Shown piece after piece: positions 42,506-54,639 of a DNA stretch of 64,000 nucleotides (positions are counted from its first letter, which is position 1; every line of letters starts with the position of its first letter). The translations under genes and the position numbers were made by a program. The DNA is from Adenophora triphylla var. japonica (lineage: Eukaryota; Streptophyta; Magnoliopsida; Asterales; Campanulaceae), in assembly GCA_022495995.1 (NCBI GenBank), contig JAFEMH010005422.1, positions 1 to 64,000 on the forward strand. The letters are read 5' to 3'. Under the pieces are notes generated by a model, which saw only the letters and a list, made by a program, of their open reading frames with translations, did no database searches and was not told where the DNA came from.

Positions 42506-45500
42506 ATGGCATATCCTGAAGCTCATGGTTATTTTATCAAGCCTGATTTTTATGACCATGAAGTTGGAGCTCTCATCAAAACCTGCTTGAATCCAACCAT
42601 CTATGCAAAATGATGGAAGCACAACCTCCCATTTATGAAAAACTCTGCAGAGAAATCTATATGACTGGTGAAAGACTTCTCAGTGGAGCCATTCGAGCAA
42701 AAATTGAGGGGACTGAGATTCATGTATCTCCCAAAGTTGTATCAAAAATCTATGATATTCCAATGAAGAATGGAAGTCTCAGCAACATTTGGGATAGAAA
42801 GATAATACATTGGAGCTGTTCTACAAGGCATTCTTTAATCAACCCAACTTCAACTATCAAGTGATACAGGACAAACCCATTAAAAAGGGATCTCTTGACC
42901 TGTTCAAATCAACCCTAATGGATGTTATCATCAAGGGGTTTGTTGGAAAGCAATCTTCTTTTGATCAAATAAGCCCTCATGAATGGAAGCAAGCCCTAAG
43001 TCTGATGACTAAGGAGGTGAATTGGAGTATAGCTCTCCTGCACAACTTTCAACTGGCCACATCTACTTCTCCATGGAAATTCAAGAAGTAAACCCCAAGA
43101 ATGAACAACTTCAGGTTCATGAGTGGCATTCTACACTAGCTAATTCCAAAACTAAACCTCCTCTTAAAGATCAATGGCTTGAGACTGCCAATCTTGTGCA
43201 AACAAAAAGCTTCAGCTTGAGCACATTCAGGCTCAAAGGAAAGAAAAGATTGGATTTTGGAGATGAAGCTTCTGGAAACCTTGATGAAACTTCAAAGAGG
43301 CTGAGAGAGAAGAAAGAAAAGGAATTAAAGCTATGGAAATCATTAATAAACACGGTGAATGACAAAAGGTCCAAAAGAAAGCATGACAAAGGAGTTGTGA
43401 TCAAAGAAAAAGCTCAAGAGACTACACCTAGCAAAGTTGGAAAGAGGATTGCCAGAGCTGCAATGAAGAAAACTGGCAAAGGAAAGAAGCTATCCAAAGG
43501 AAAGACTGTGCAAGATGTGGTTGAACAAGTGGCTGAACAAGTGGCTGATCTAATGACTGACAAAGGAAAATAGATTGCTGAAGAACAACTTGCTGATAGT
43601 GATGAAACTCACTCAGACCCCATATTCAGAGATATTGATGAATTTGTTGGTGGAGATGAAGCAAGTCAAGATGATGCGTATGATGAACATCTAAGGAAAG
43701 CCCTTGCTGAATCCCTAGTTGATGTCAGGCAGAGAACAGCTAAGACAGGGCAAACATCTCAGACAACTATGAATGCCCAAGGTCTGACAACCAAGGTTTC
43801 TCAACCTATTGAAACTTCAACTGAGGTAATTCCTATTCCCTCTCTTGCAGTAAACACCTTCTCTAGGAAGAGAAAATTTGATAAGAATGCTCCCCTCTCC
43901 AAAAAGCTGAAACCAAATTCTCCTCATCCCTCACAAACCAAAGAGAAATCCAGTTCACCACCTATCTCTGTAGCCCAAGAAATTCTCAACCTGAATACCT
44001 CCAACCTGAGCTCAAATGAGCCAAGTGTTGAAAATGAGAGGGGAACACCTCTGATTCTGAAGGACCTTCAGTTGAGGGAGAACCGTAGTCACTTGTCCCC
44101 TAATCTGACAGCTAAGGCCTCCTTATCCCAATCATCACCTATCTCCAGTCCCTCTCAATCACCACACATTCCTGAACATATCCTCAAAGCTGCTGAAGGA
44201 TTGACCTTTGAAGGATTCCCTGGATTGCTTCCCACTGTTATCACCTATTTGAGACAAATGTTAAATGAAGTTGATATGTTGATAGCTCTAGATGTGATCA
44301 AAACTAGAGATAGGGCCAAGAAGTCAAGCATGCCTGATAGTGAAGCCCCATCTAAACCTGTTGAAAATGTTGAACCTCAATTACCTCCCAAACCTTCCTC
44401 TCAAAGTGAACCCCTTCCAGCTTGTGAGCCCTGGATTCTTGATTGTGAAATTGACTTCTCATTTTACTCAGTCATGGCTGCCCATTACAGATTCAAGGGA
44501 ATCACTCATTTCCCTGAAATTGTCAATCCAAATATCATTGACAACCCTTGGCTGTTAAGCAAAAATGCCATCATTATTTATGCCAGAAACAGAAGTGGCC
44601 TCATCATGTTTGGACATGAGGAATGGAAGAAGTACAGATCAGCTCTCCCCTCATCCTTTTTTCATACAGCCCCTAGATTACCCAATTTCATGGATCTATC
44701 AACCATTATTGACTGGAAAGTTTTGTTCTCCCAATTCCTGTCAAATAATCTCAATGAATGCATCTACATGCCCTCCTCTCTTGTCTATTCTCTCTGTATG
44801 GTCTTGACCAAAGAGATCTATTGGAGAATCTGTAGCAACAAAGCCAAAATCATGGCTGTCATTGCCAAGCCTAATCTGACAGCTATGTTTCCTCCAACCA
44901 TCTCAGGACCTCCACCCATAATTCCTCCCAACACCAAATCTCTCCAGCTAAATCTCCCATCCAACTTTAACCCCTCAGCTTATGTGCCTCCCTATCATGT
45001 GACCATCATTGATATGCAATAGTTTACAAGGACCATGATTATAAAAATGAGACACATAATGGAAGTCTCAGTGCTAAACCAGAAAAGAAAACATCCAAGG
45101 GAGAGCCAATTGATTATGATGAGGAAGCTATTAACATGGGAAAAAGAGCTTCTGGTGCTGCTGCAAATGTCATAGTGTCAAGTGATGATGAAGATGATGA
45201 GCCAGTAAAGCAAGTGCATCAGCCTATAACCTCAGATGTTCACATTGTCTCTACAGATCCTCCTCACAATCCTGATCAACCAACCCTCTCTTTGCAGTCA
45301 AATCCTTTCTTCTCTAACTTGTTTTTCAGGAACCAGAGGTCAAGTTGCTAGAGGAAAAAGTGCTCCCAAATGGGGTACTTTAAGGATAATGGATGATCAA
45401 GAAACTCTGTCTAAAGCTGTGCTCAAGTCAAGACAAGATCACACCTTCACCAATGATGATGAGATGAGCTGGGAGTGGAACAATGAGATGTACTACAGAG

Positions 45501-45589
45501 GTGTAGAACAAAAGATGAGGAAGGAGCTGCTATCTGAAAGAGATCAAATCTTTGCAGCAAGAAGAGAAAGAGAAGAATTTTCTGATTAG
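42506..45589 (+). pseudogene. Extra sense ORF, unit A
   Basis: Same layout as 20,133-23,216. It starts MAYPEAHGYF at 42,506 and loses a C near 42,582, shifting frame. The stretch 43,769-45,022 is open for 417 codons and holds the conserved PACEPWILDCEIDFSFYSVM and HFPEIVNPNIIDNPWLLSK blocks. At 42,747 this copy has TCA (Ser) where copy I and unit B have the stop TAA. It shares with unit B the stop after LMTDKGK at 43,571. Function unknown. Confidence 0.68.
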
Positions 45590-45775
45590 AAATATTTTGG
45601 CTAAGTCTTTTACTTCCTTCTTTTTTATCACCTGTCTTAAACATATTTTATTTTGGATAATGTTTGTGTTTTGGCTCTTATGATTAAATCAAGAAGATTG
45701 ATCTTTTCTTCATTGGTATATTCAATTCATAAGCTATCTTGTAGGTCATATCTTCATTAGATATATTAATTTGCC

Positions 45776-46053
45776 AAAAAGGGTGAAATTGTTAGGACCT
45801 AACTATGTAGATACATAGTTATATATGGTTTTGACAAAGAAACATATCCAATGTTATCTAACAGCCAAGATACACTCGAAGAACATTGGACAGCCAAGTC
45901 TTAAAGCCAAGACTTAAACTGCACTTATAAACCATCCTGACAGCAATGATCAATTAAGACAAATCAAATAACTCAAGTGTATTTCAGTACAAAGAGATCA
46001 TTACATGTCATCTATCTAAATCCTTGACTCCTACTCATCTAGATAACATCAAT
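45776..46053 (+). mobile_element. PPT and truncated copia LTR, unit A
   Basis: The PPT AAAAAGGGTGAAAT (45,776-45,789) precedes the LTR start TGTTAGGACC at 45,790. The LTR follows copy I to CTCATCTAGA, skips a piece, has about 10 bp of later LTR (TAACATCAAT) and then changes to the CACTA CCCTATA array at about 46,054. This is the duplication breakpoint. Confidence 0.85.
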
Positions 46054-47656
46054 ATACTATATACCCTATACCCTATATATATACCATATACTATATACCC
46101 TATACTCTATATATACCCTATACCCTATACTATATATCCTATACCATATACTATATACCCTATACCCTATACTATATACCCTATACCATATACTACCCTA
46201 TACCCTATACAATACACTATATATATACCCTATACCATATACTATATACCCTATACCCTATATATATACCCTATACTATATACCCTATACCATATACTAT
46301 ATACCCTATACTATATATATACCCTATACTATATACTATATACCATATACCCTATACTATATACCCTATACCATATACTATATAGCCTATACCATATACT
46401 ATATACCCTATACCATATACTATATACCCTATACCATATATTATATACCCTATACCCTATACCCTATATACTATACCATATACTATATACCTTATATACT
46501 ATACCCTAAACCCGATACCCTACACTCTATACACGATTTGTTTTTTTTTTTTACCGGTGCTTGCATTAATAACTGGAATATGGGTGGGTGCAACCATGCA
46601 AATAATAATTGTACTTGCAACAATAATAGAACTTGGGCAATTAACGTTTTCAGTCAGTTTTTTAACGTTTTCAGTTAGTTTTTTGAAAATCCAGTCAGTT
46701 TTTTAACGTTTTCAGTTAGTTTTTTAGAATTTCAGTCAGTTTTTTAACGTTTTCAGTTAGTTTTTTAACATTTTCAGTTAGTTTTTCAAAATTTTAGTTA
46801 GTTTTTTGAAATTCCAGTCAATTTTCTAACGTTTCAGTTAAATTTTTTAATGTTTTCAGTTAGTTATTTTGTTAATTAGTTCTAAAAATAATTGAAAATT
46901 AAATTTAATAATCACCGACGGAATATTTCCGTCGCTGATAAATAAAAAAAACAAAAATTATTTATCACCGACGGATTATATCCGTCGCTGATAAATTAAA
47001 AAAAATTAATTAATCACCGACAAAAATATTCCGTCGCTGGTTTATTTAAAAAAAAATAAAAGATATTTAATTTTTACTGACGGAATTATTCCGTCGCTGA
47101 TTACTTAAAAATAATTAAAAATTAAATATTATAATTACAGACGGAATAATTCCGTTGCTGATAAATTTAAAAAAATTAATTTATCACCGACGGATATATT
47201 CCATCGCTGGTTTATTTAAAAAAAATAAAAAATATTTAATCTTTACCGATGGAATTATTCCATCACTGATTAATTAAAAATAATTAAAAATTAAATTTTA
47301 TAATCACCGATGGAATAATTCCGGCGCTGATAAATTAAAAAAAATAAAAAAAATAATAACTTTTCACTGACGAAATAATTCCATCGCTGAGAAAGAACTA
47401 GCGACGGAATATTCCGTCGGTAATTCAGGCGCCATATTCCGTCGGTAAATCAGGCGTCAATTTAGTGGCGGTAAAGAAACGAATATTCGAGGAATATTCG
47501 TTTTTAGCGACGGAAGTTAGCGACGAAATTCAATTCCGTCGGTAAAGTTGACGCCAAAATCATTCTGTCGCTATAGCATAATTTCCATCGCTAAATAGCG
47601 ATGGAATGCTTTCGTCGCTGTTCATTCCGTCGCTAAAGCATCAGTTTCTGGTAGTG
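46054..47656. mobile_element. CACTA right-end fragment (tail B)
   Basis: It contains CCCTATA repeats (to about 46,510), unique sequence TTACCGGTGCTTGCATTAAT, TTAACG repeats, subterminal hairpins and the terminus TCAGTTTCTGGTAGTG at 47,656, followed by GAACCCCTCTATC exactly as at 40,177. It has no left end or genes, as expected for a duplicated tail rather than an independent insertion. Confidence 0.9.
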
Positions 47657-48260
47657 GAACCCCTCTATCAACAATAACCAAACTCCATGCTGATCCAGAT
47701 GGCCAGAGTGTCAATTAAACACTATATAGGAGTTATATTGGTTCCCTCCTGATTATGGTCTTTGGTATCCCACTGAATCTCCATTTTCTCTAATTGGTTT
47801 CACTGATTTAGATTATGCTGGATGCAATTTGGATAGGAAATCCACAAGTGGTGGATGTCAGTTCATTGGATCAAGAATAATTGCTTGGTCAAGCAAGAAG
47901 CAAACCTCAGTAGCTACTTCAACAGCTGAGGCTGAGTATATTGCTACTGGTCTCTGCTGTTCTCAAATCGTTTATCTCAAAAGTCAACTCCAAGACTTTG
48001 GGATGGACCTCTCAAACATTTCCATTTTCTGTGATAACTCAAGCACCATTGCCATGACAGAAAATCCTGTTCAACACTCCAAAACCAAACACATTGAAGT
48101 TAGGCACCACTTCATTGGGGACCATGTTGAAAAAGGAAATATCAACTTAGCTAAAGTATGCACTGAAGACAATGTGTCTGACATCCTAACCAAAGCAATG
48201 GATGAAAAACGATTTGAGATGCTAAGGGCAATACTGGAAATGATAAATCTACCAAAATAA
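47657..48260 (+). pseudogene. Copia RNase H fragment, unit B
   Basis: It starts with the same CCCCTCTATC junction. The RT end is shortened by the 127-bp deletion (TTCCCTCCT joined to GATTATGG). RNase H reads [20 protein letters not shown] and continues open to MINLPK at 48,260, so this domain is better preserved than in copies I and A, but without RT it is only a fragment. Confidence 0.88.
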
Positions 48261-48494
48261 GAGATTTTCATTAATCAAAACAACATAACAAATGATTGCT
48301 GTCAACAGTTGAGGATCTGACAGCTAACCATGATTTTACATAAAAACCTACAACATCTTAAGCCAAACTCCATCCTACCAAACTCTTCAGTATTCAAACA
48401 CAAAAGAAACCTCAAATCCACACTACCAAAAGCTTCATAAACCTCCCTCTCTCTCACAGTTGATCCTCGCACAGGCTCTGACAGCTAAGAATTC

Positions 48495-49355
48495 TTATCC
48501 TAGACTGTTTCTTGGCTGATCCTGGAAATCATCATCTGTATACCCATACTCATTGTATGCAACTTCTGGAGCCTCATAAACTTTCTCTCTGATGTCTCCA
48601 TACCTCTCAAGCCAAACTGGATGCCTCTTCATAAAAGGGTCAATTGCTGATGTTGAGAACTGTAGAAATGGACACACCCTCCTAGGCCACCATTCTTCAA
48701 CAGCATTGTAAGGAGGAAAATTACACAGTGGAGAGACAAAGCTGAAGGTCCCTGAAGTATTTGCACTCTCCTATGTAATAATTGGTTGATCTCACTGAGG
48801 ACCTACATCTTCCTCCTCATTCATGGCTGCTGGACTCAAGCACTTCTGAAACTGTGAGAACAACCTCATATAAGCCCTTGAAGGAGAACTTTGCACTCCT
48901 GCAAAATTGTCTCCAGTTCCCTCAAGAACTGCTTGACTCAATGAGAGTGAATCCCTTGTTACTGCAGTATACTCTCTGACAGCTAAGAACTCAGGTTGAC
49001 CAATAGGAGTGTCAATCTTAATCCTTTCTTGGCTGTCAAGCTTCACAAATTCACCTAATGTGTAGACTCTCTCTAATCTATTTTTTCTCACTCTCTATCA
49101 ATGCTAGCCTCTCTTCCTCCCAAAACTTTCTCCTTATCTCTCTCTCTCTCTTAACTCTTCCTCCTTCCTTAGATCATCACTCTGTAGTTGATCCACCTCC
49201 TGTACCAAACCATTATCAGTTTGGATCTGATAGGACAAAAACTCTCTCTTAAACCTCTCTTCTTTGGTTTCTTCCAACCTTGGACTCCTGAAAACCAATT
49301 TATTTGCAGTCTTAGCCATTTTACTAGGGCTAAACATAGAAACCAATCTTCCCAT
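48495..49355 (-). pseudogene. Antisense ORF, unit B
   Basis: The frame from MGRLVSMFSPSKMAK at 49,355 is open for 73 codons. A second open piece of 99 codons (VYTLGEFVKLDSQERIKIDT and SRAYMRLFSQFQKC) runs from 49,091 to 48,792, and the C-terminal piece (PFMKRHPVWLERYGDIREKV) ends at 48,495. It is the most readable of the three copies. No known domain; the charged N-terminal helix suggests a coiled coil. Confidence 0.6.
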
Positions 49356-49860
49356 TTGCTATATGAATGAAATGAATTTGATAAAACTCATCATCTGATT
49401 CATTTCCTTCAATAGACAAGTTTAGTTTTCAGCCAATATAGAGGTGATGATCATTCAAAATAGACTTGGCTGGTCATCAAGTCTGACAACTATAATTTTG
49501 ATCTCTTGCCAATTCGAGGTTATTGGAACTGGCCACTAACACAATATCATTTACATCTCTAATAAAACCCTCTGAAAATTCGCCTCTGTGTATGGAATTA
49601 ACTCCCATGTTCTATGGGAAGTTATTGCAAAAAATGAGTGGGGGACAAAAATCACTGTTCATGAACAGTCACATCCTTAACTGCAATTTTTTAACCATTG
49701 TCCAAACCTCGATTTAGCCGTTTAAACTATGCAAATTCCCTCCTCATTAACCTCTAATCTTGCGAAACTAATCCATCCTCTACAACCATTCTCTACCTAC
49801 CAAAATCTCCTCTCTAAATCTCTCTGTTTTTCAAAAACCTAATTCTCAGTTTACACAACA
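49356..49860. promoter_or_regulatory. Divergent intergenic region, unit B
   Basis: Third copy of the 505-bp gap between the antisense and sense start codons, nearly identical to unit A. Confidence 0.4.
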
Positions 49861-52800
49861 ATGGCATATCCTGAAGCTCATGGTTATTTTATCAAGACTA
49901 ATTTTTATGACCATCAAGTTGGAGCTCTCATCAAAACCCTGATTGAATCCAACCATTTATGCAAAATGATGGAAGCACAACCTCCCATTTATGAAAAACT
50001 CTGCAGAGAAATCTATATGACTGGTGAAAGACTTCTCAGTGGAGCCATTCGAGCCATAATTGAGGGGACTGAGATTCATGTATCTCCCAAAGTTGTATAA
50101 AAAATCTATGATATTCCAATGAAGAATGGAAGTCTCAGCTACATTTGGGATAGAAAGATAATACATTGGAGCTGTTCTACAATGCATTCTTTAATCAATC
50201 CAACTGCAACTATCAAGTGATATAGCACAAACCCATTAAAAAGGGATCTCTTGACCTTTTCAAATCAACCCTAATGGATGTTATCATCAAGGGGTTTGAT
50301 GGAAAGCAATCTTCTTTTGATCAAATAATCCCTCATGAATGGAAGCAAGCCCTAAGTCTGATGACTAAGGAGGTGAATTGGAGTATAGCTCTCCTGCACA
50401 ACTTTCAACTGGCCACATCTACTTCTCCATGGAAATTCAAGAAGTAAACCCCAAGAATGAACAACTTCAGGTTCATGAGTGGCATTCTACACTAGCTAAT
50501 TCCAAAACTAAACCCCCTCTTAAAGATCAATGGCTTGAGACTGCCAATCTTGTGCAAACAAAAAGCTTCAGCTTGAGCACATTCAGGCTCAAAGGAAAGA
50601 AAAGATTGGATTTTGGAGATGAAGCTTCTGGAAACCTTGATGAAACTTCAAAGAGGCTGAGAGAGAAGAAAGAAAAGGAATTAAAGCTATGGAAATCATT
50701 AATAAACACGGTGAATGACAAAAGGTCCAAAAGAAAGCATGACAAAGGAGTTGTGATCAAAGAAAAAGCTCAAGAGACTACACCTAGCAAAGTTGGAAAG
50801 AGGATTGCCAGAGCTGCAATGAAGAAAACTGGCAAAGGAAAGAAGCTATCCAAAGGAAAGACTGTGCAAGATGTGGTTGAACAAGTGGCTGAACAAGTGG
50901 CTTATCTAATGACTGACAAAGGAAAATAGATTGCTGAAGAACAACTTGCTGATAGTGATGAAACTCACTCAGACCCCATATTCAGAGATATTGATGAATT
51001 TGTTGGTGGAGATGAAGCAAGTCAAGATGATGCGTATGATGAACATCTAAGGAAAGCCCTTGCTGAATCCCTAGTTGATGTCAGGCAGAGAACAGCTAAG
51101 ACAAGGCAAACATCTCAGACAACTATGAATGCCCAAGGTCTGACAACCAAGGTTTCTCAACCTGTTGAAACTTCAACTGAGGTAATTCCTATTCCCTCTC
51201 TTTCAGTAAACACCTTCTCTAGGAAGAGAAAATTTGATAAGAATGCTCCCCTCTCCAAAAAGTTGAAACCAAATTCTCCTCATCCCTCACCAACCAAAGA
51301 GCAATCCAGTTCACCACCTATCTCTGTAGCCCAAGAAATTCTCAACTTGAATACCTCCAACCTGAGCTCAAATGAGCCAAGTGTTGAAAATGAGAGGGGG
51401 AACACCTCTGATTCTGAAGGACCTTCAGTTGAGGGGGAACCGTAGTCACTTGTCCCCTAATCTGACAGCTAAGGCCTCCTTATCCCAATCATCACCTATC
51501 TCCAGTCCCTCTCAATCACCACACATTCCTGAACATAACCTCAAAGCTGCTGAAGGATTGACCTTTGAAGGATTCCCTGGATTGCTTCCCACTGTTATCA
51601 CCTATTTGAGACAAATGTTAACTGAAGATGATATGTTGATAGCTCTAGATGTGATCAAAACTAGAGATAGGGCCAAGAAGTCAAGCATGCCTGATAGTGA
51701 AGCCCCATCTAAACCTGTTGAAAATGTTGAACCTCAATTACCTCCCAAACCTTCCTCTCAAAGTGAACCCCTTCCAGCTTGTGAGCCCTGGATTCTTGAT
51801 TGTGAAATTGACTTCTCATTTTACTCAGTCATGGCTGCCCGTCACAGATTCAAGGGAATCACTCATTTCCCTGAAATTGTCAATCCAAATATCATTGACA
51901 ACCCTTGGTTGTTAAGCAAAAATGCCATCATTATTTATGCCAGAAACAGAAGTGGCCTCATCATGTTTGGGCATGAGGAATGGAAGAAGTACAGATCAGC
52001 TCTCCCCTCATCCTTTTTTCATACAGCCCCTAGATTACCCAATTTCATGGATCTATCAAAAATTATTGACTGGAAATTTTTGTTCTCCCAATTCCTGTCA
52101 AATAATCTCAATGAATGCATCTACATTCCCTCCTCTCTTGTCTATGCTCTTTGTATGGACTTGACCAAAGAGATCTATTGGAGAATCTGTAGCAACAAAG
52201 CCAAAATTATGGCTGTCATTGCCAAGCCTAATCTGACAGCTATGTTTCCTCCAACCATCTCAGGACCTCCACCCATAATTCCTCCCAACACCAAATCTCT
52301 CCAGCTAAATCTCCCATCCAACTTTAACCCCTCAGCTTATGTGCCTCCCTATCATGTGACCATCACTGATATGCAAAAGTTTACAAGGACCATGATTACA
52401 AAAATGAGACACATAATGGAAGTCTCAGTGCTAAACCAGAAAAGAAAACATCCAAGGGAAAGCCAATTGATTATGATGAGGAAGCTATTAACATGGGAAA
52501 AAGAGCTTCTGGTGCTGCTGCAAATGTCATAGTGTCAAGTGATGATGAAGATGATGAGCCAATAAAGCAAGTGCATCAGTCTATAACCTCATATGTTCAC
52601 ATTGTCTCCACAGATCCTCCTCACAATCCTGCTCAACCAACCCTCTCTTTGCAGTCAAATCCTTTCTTCTCTAACTTGTTTTCAGGAACCAGAGGTCAAG
52701 TAGCTAGAGGAAAAAGTGCTCCCAAATGGGGTACTTTAAGGATAATGGATGATCAAGAACCTCTGTCCAAAGCTGTGCTCAAGTCAAGACAAGATCACAC

Positions 52801-52945
52801 CTTCACCAATGGTGATGAGATGAGCTGGGAGTGGAACAATGAGATGTACTACAGAGGTGTAGAACAAAAGATGAGGAAGGAGCTGCTATCTGAAAGAGAT
52901 CAAATCTTTGCAGCAAGAAGAGAAAGAGAAGAATTTTCTGATTAG
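49861..52945 (+). pseudogene. Extra sense ORF, unit B
   Basis: Third copy of the unknown sense ORF. A stop TAA occurs at 50,098, as in copy I. Open stretches at 50,378-50,929, 51,125-51,445, 51,372-52,532 (386 codons) and 52,493-52,945 cover the lysine-rich middle, the Ser/Pro linker, the PACEPWILDC block and the SSDDEDDEP tail. The frame changes near 50,430 at the same place as in copies I and A. Confidence 0.68.
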
Positions 52946-53147
52946 AAATATTTTGGCTAAGTCTTTTACTTCCTTCTTTTTTATCACCTGTCTTAAACAT
53001 ATTTTATTTTGGATAATGTTTGTGTTTTGGCTCTTATGATTGAACCAAGAAGATTGATCTTTTCTTCATTGGTATATTCAATTCATAATCAATCTTGTAG
53101 GACATATCTTCATTAGATATATTAATTTGCCAAAAAGGGTGAAATTT

Positions 53148-54163
53148 TGTAGGAACCTTACTATGTAGATACATTATATATGGTTTTGACAAAGAAACAT
53201 ATCCAATGTTATCTGATAACCAAGATAAACTCAAAGAACATTGGACAGCCAAGTCTTAAAGCCAAGACTTAAACTGCACTTATAAACTATCCTGACAGCA
53301 ATGATCAATTAAGAATCTCAATAGAAGAGGTCTCATCCCTTTGACAGCTATGATCTTCAAAGATAACATCAATGTTTCATCTCTGTGATGACCAATGTGT
53401 GCCTTGCCCAAAACTCTCAACAAATGTTGCCATGTCATCTCCATGAAGATCCTCTGCACAAAGGTTGCATATTCCAGCCTGTTCTCATCCAGTTAACAAG
53501 GCCCTAAATGCAAACACTGTTTCACCCACATTTATTTACTGCCTTGTCTCCTCCAATGGCTATATTCCAGCTTATAAAAGGAATCCTCCTTGACTGAAGC
53601 TACTGCCCTTCTACACACAACTTTTGCAACCTTCCCTTCACCCTTTCATACCTTTAAATCTGCAAACCATTATCAAACAATTCTCAGACACTTGAGACTG
53701 TACTTCAGGTGTATAAACAACTTTGTAAACCACTTAAGACTGACTTTTAGTGTGTTCTGTAATTTGCTTCGTAACAAGCAAATCCCTAATTGACTGTACT
53801 AATTAGGAAGAGGAAGTTCAAGGAACTTGCCTAATCAATCATTGTAAATCTTAAAGGGAACTAGATTATAGTGGATTGATCTCACGTGTCAAGATTGACA
53901 GTGAGGGTGGACGTAGGAGGAGTGAACTCTGAACCACCTTAAAATTCTTGTGTCATTTGGTATTATCACACACAAACACACACACATCTACTCACACTTA
54001 CACCAATCACTTTGTCCTTACATTATTTCACTTTATTTATTCTGCTGCAAATTATACTCTTGCTTTTAGATCAGTTAATATCTGACAACTAAGATTCATC
54101 CTCAGTTGTCAAAGCTTAACTGCCTGACCTTCCTTTAACTGATCAAGTAAACAGGACCTTTCA
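53148..54163 (+). mobile_element. Copia 3' LTR, unit B
   Basis: The PPT AAAAAGGGTGAAATTT (53,132-53,147) is followed by TGTAGGAACC. The LTR ends GGACCTTTCA at 54,163. Relative to 23,417-24,546 it lacks about 110 bp after ATGATCAATTAAG. The TATA box is at 53,573. The 5-kb tandem unit starts immediately at 54,164, marking the right edge of the copia array. Confidence 0.9.
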
Positions 54164-54639
54164 AGAAAACGTATAATGATTTTCATATTTGGTATCTAGG
54201 TTTTTCGTTCACCAACTAATAAACACAGTTACTGATACATTTTCAATAATACCATATCAAAAAAATTTGTTGAATCATACTACTCAACAATTGTACCCTG
54301 AAAATTCATTTCGTATTTGTTCAAGTATATTTAGAAATCTTATATTGTTATACATATATACATACTTATACACATACATATCTTTAGATATATTATGATT
54401 ACACTTAAAGAAATGGAACATGTATTGTTTTCAATTTATTTCATTTCTTAGTAACCAATTTTCTATGTAGCATCAATTCATGTTTTTGAAGATGGAGAAA
54501 AGTGAATTCAACATAGACCAATGACTCTTTATCCAATTTATGTCGCTAATTACTTTCATTATACGATTAAATTAGCAGCATCTTAATGATTATTACTATA
54601 TTTCCTTTTGTTATAATGTTTGAGTTTTTGTCGTTTCTC

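Larger units (their letters stand above)
38475..46053. repeat. Large tandem duplication, unit A
   Basis: This runs from inside the CCCTATA array through the CACTA right end, copia RNase H, antisense ORF, sense ORF, PPT and the first ~260 bp of the LTR, about 7.6 kb. Unit B follows directly at 46,054. The offset between equivalent points is about 7,470 bp at the left and 7,356 bp after a 127-bp deletion in unit B. The left edge is approximate because it lies in repeats. Confidence 0.85.
46054..53373. repeat. Large tandem duplication, unit B
   Basis: Second copy of the 38,475-46,053 segment. It differs by a shorter CCCTATA array, a 127-bp deletion in RNase H (equivalent to 40,271-40,397) and scattered substitutions. 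Unlike A, its LTR continues to the end at 54,163. Confidence 0.85.

Noticed and set aside
46024..46509. 161-codon open frame rich in Tyr, Ile and Pro
   Set aside because: It is a translation of the CCCTATA repeat array; the period lacks stops by chance and there is no independent coding evidence.
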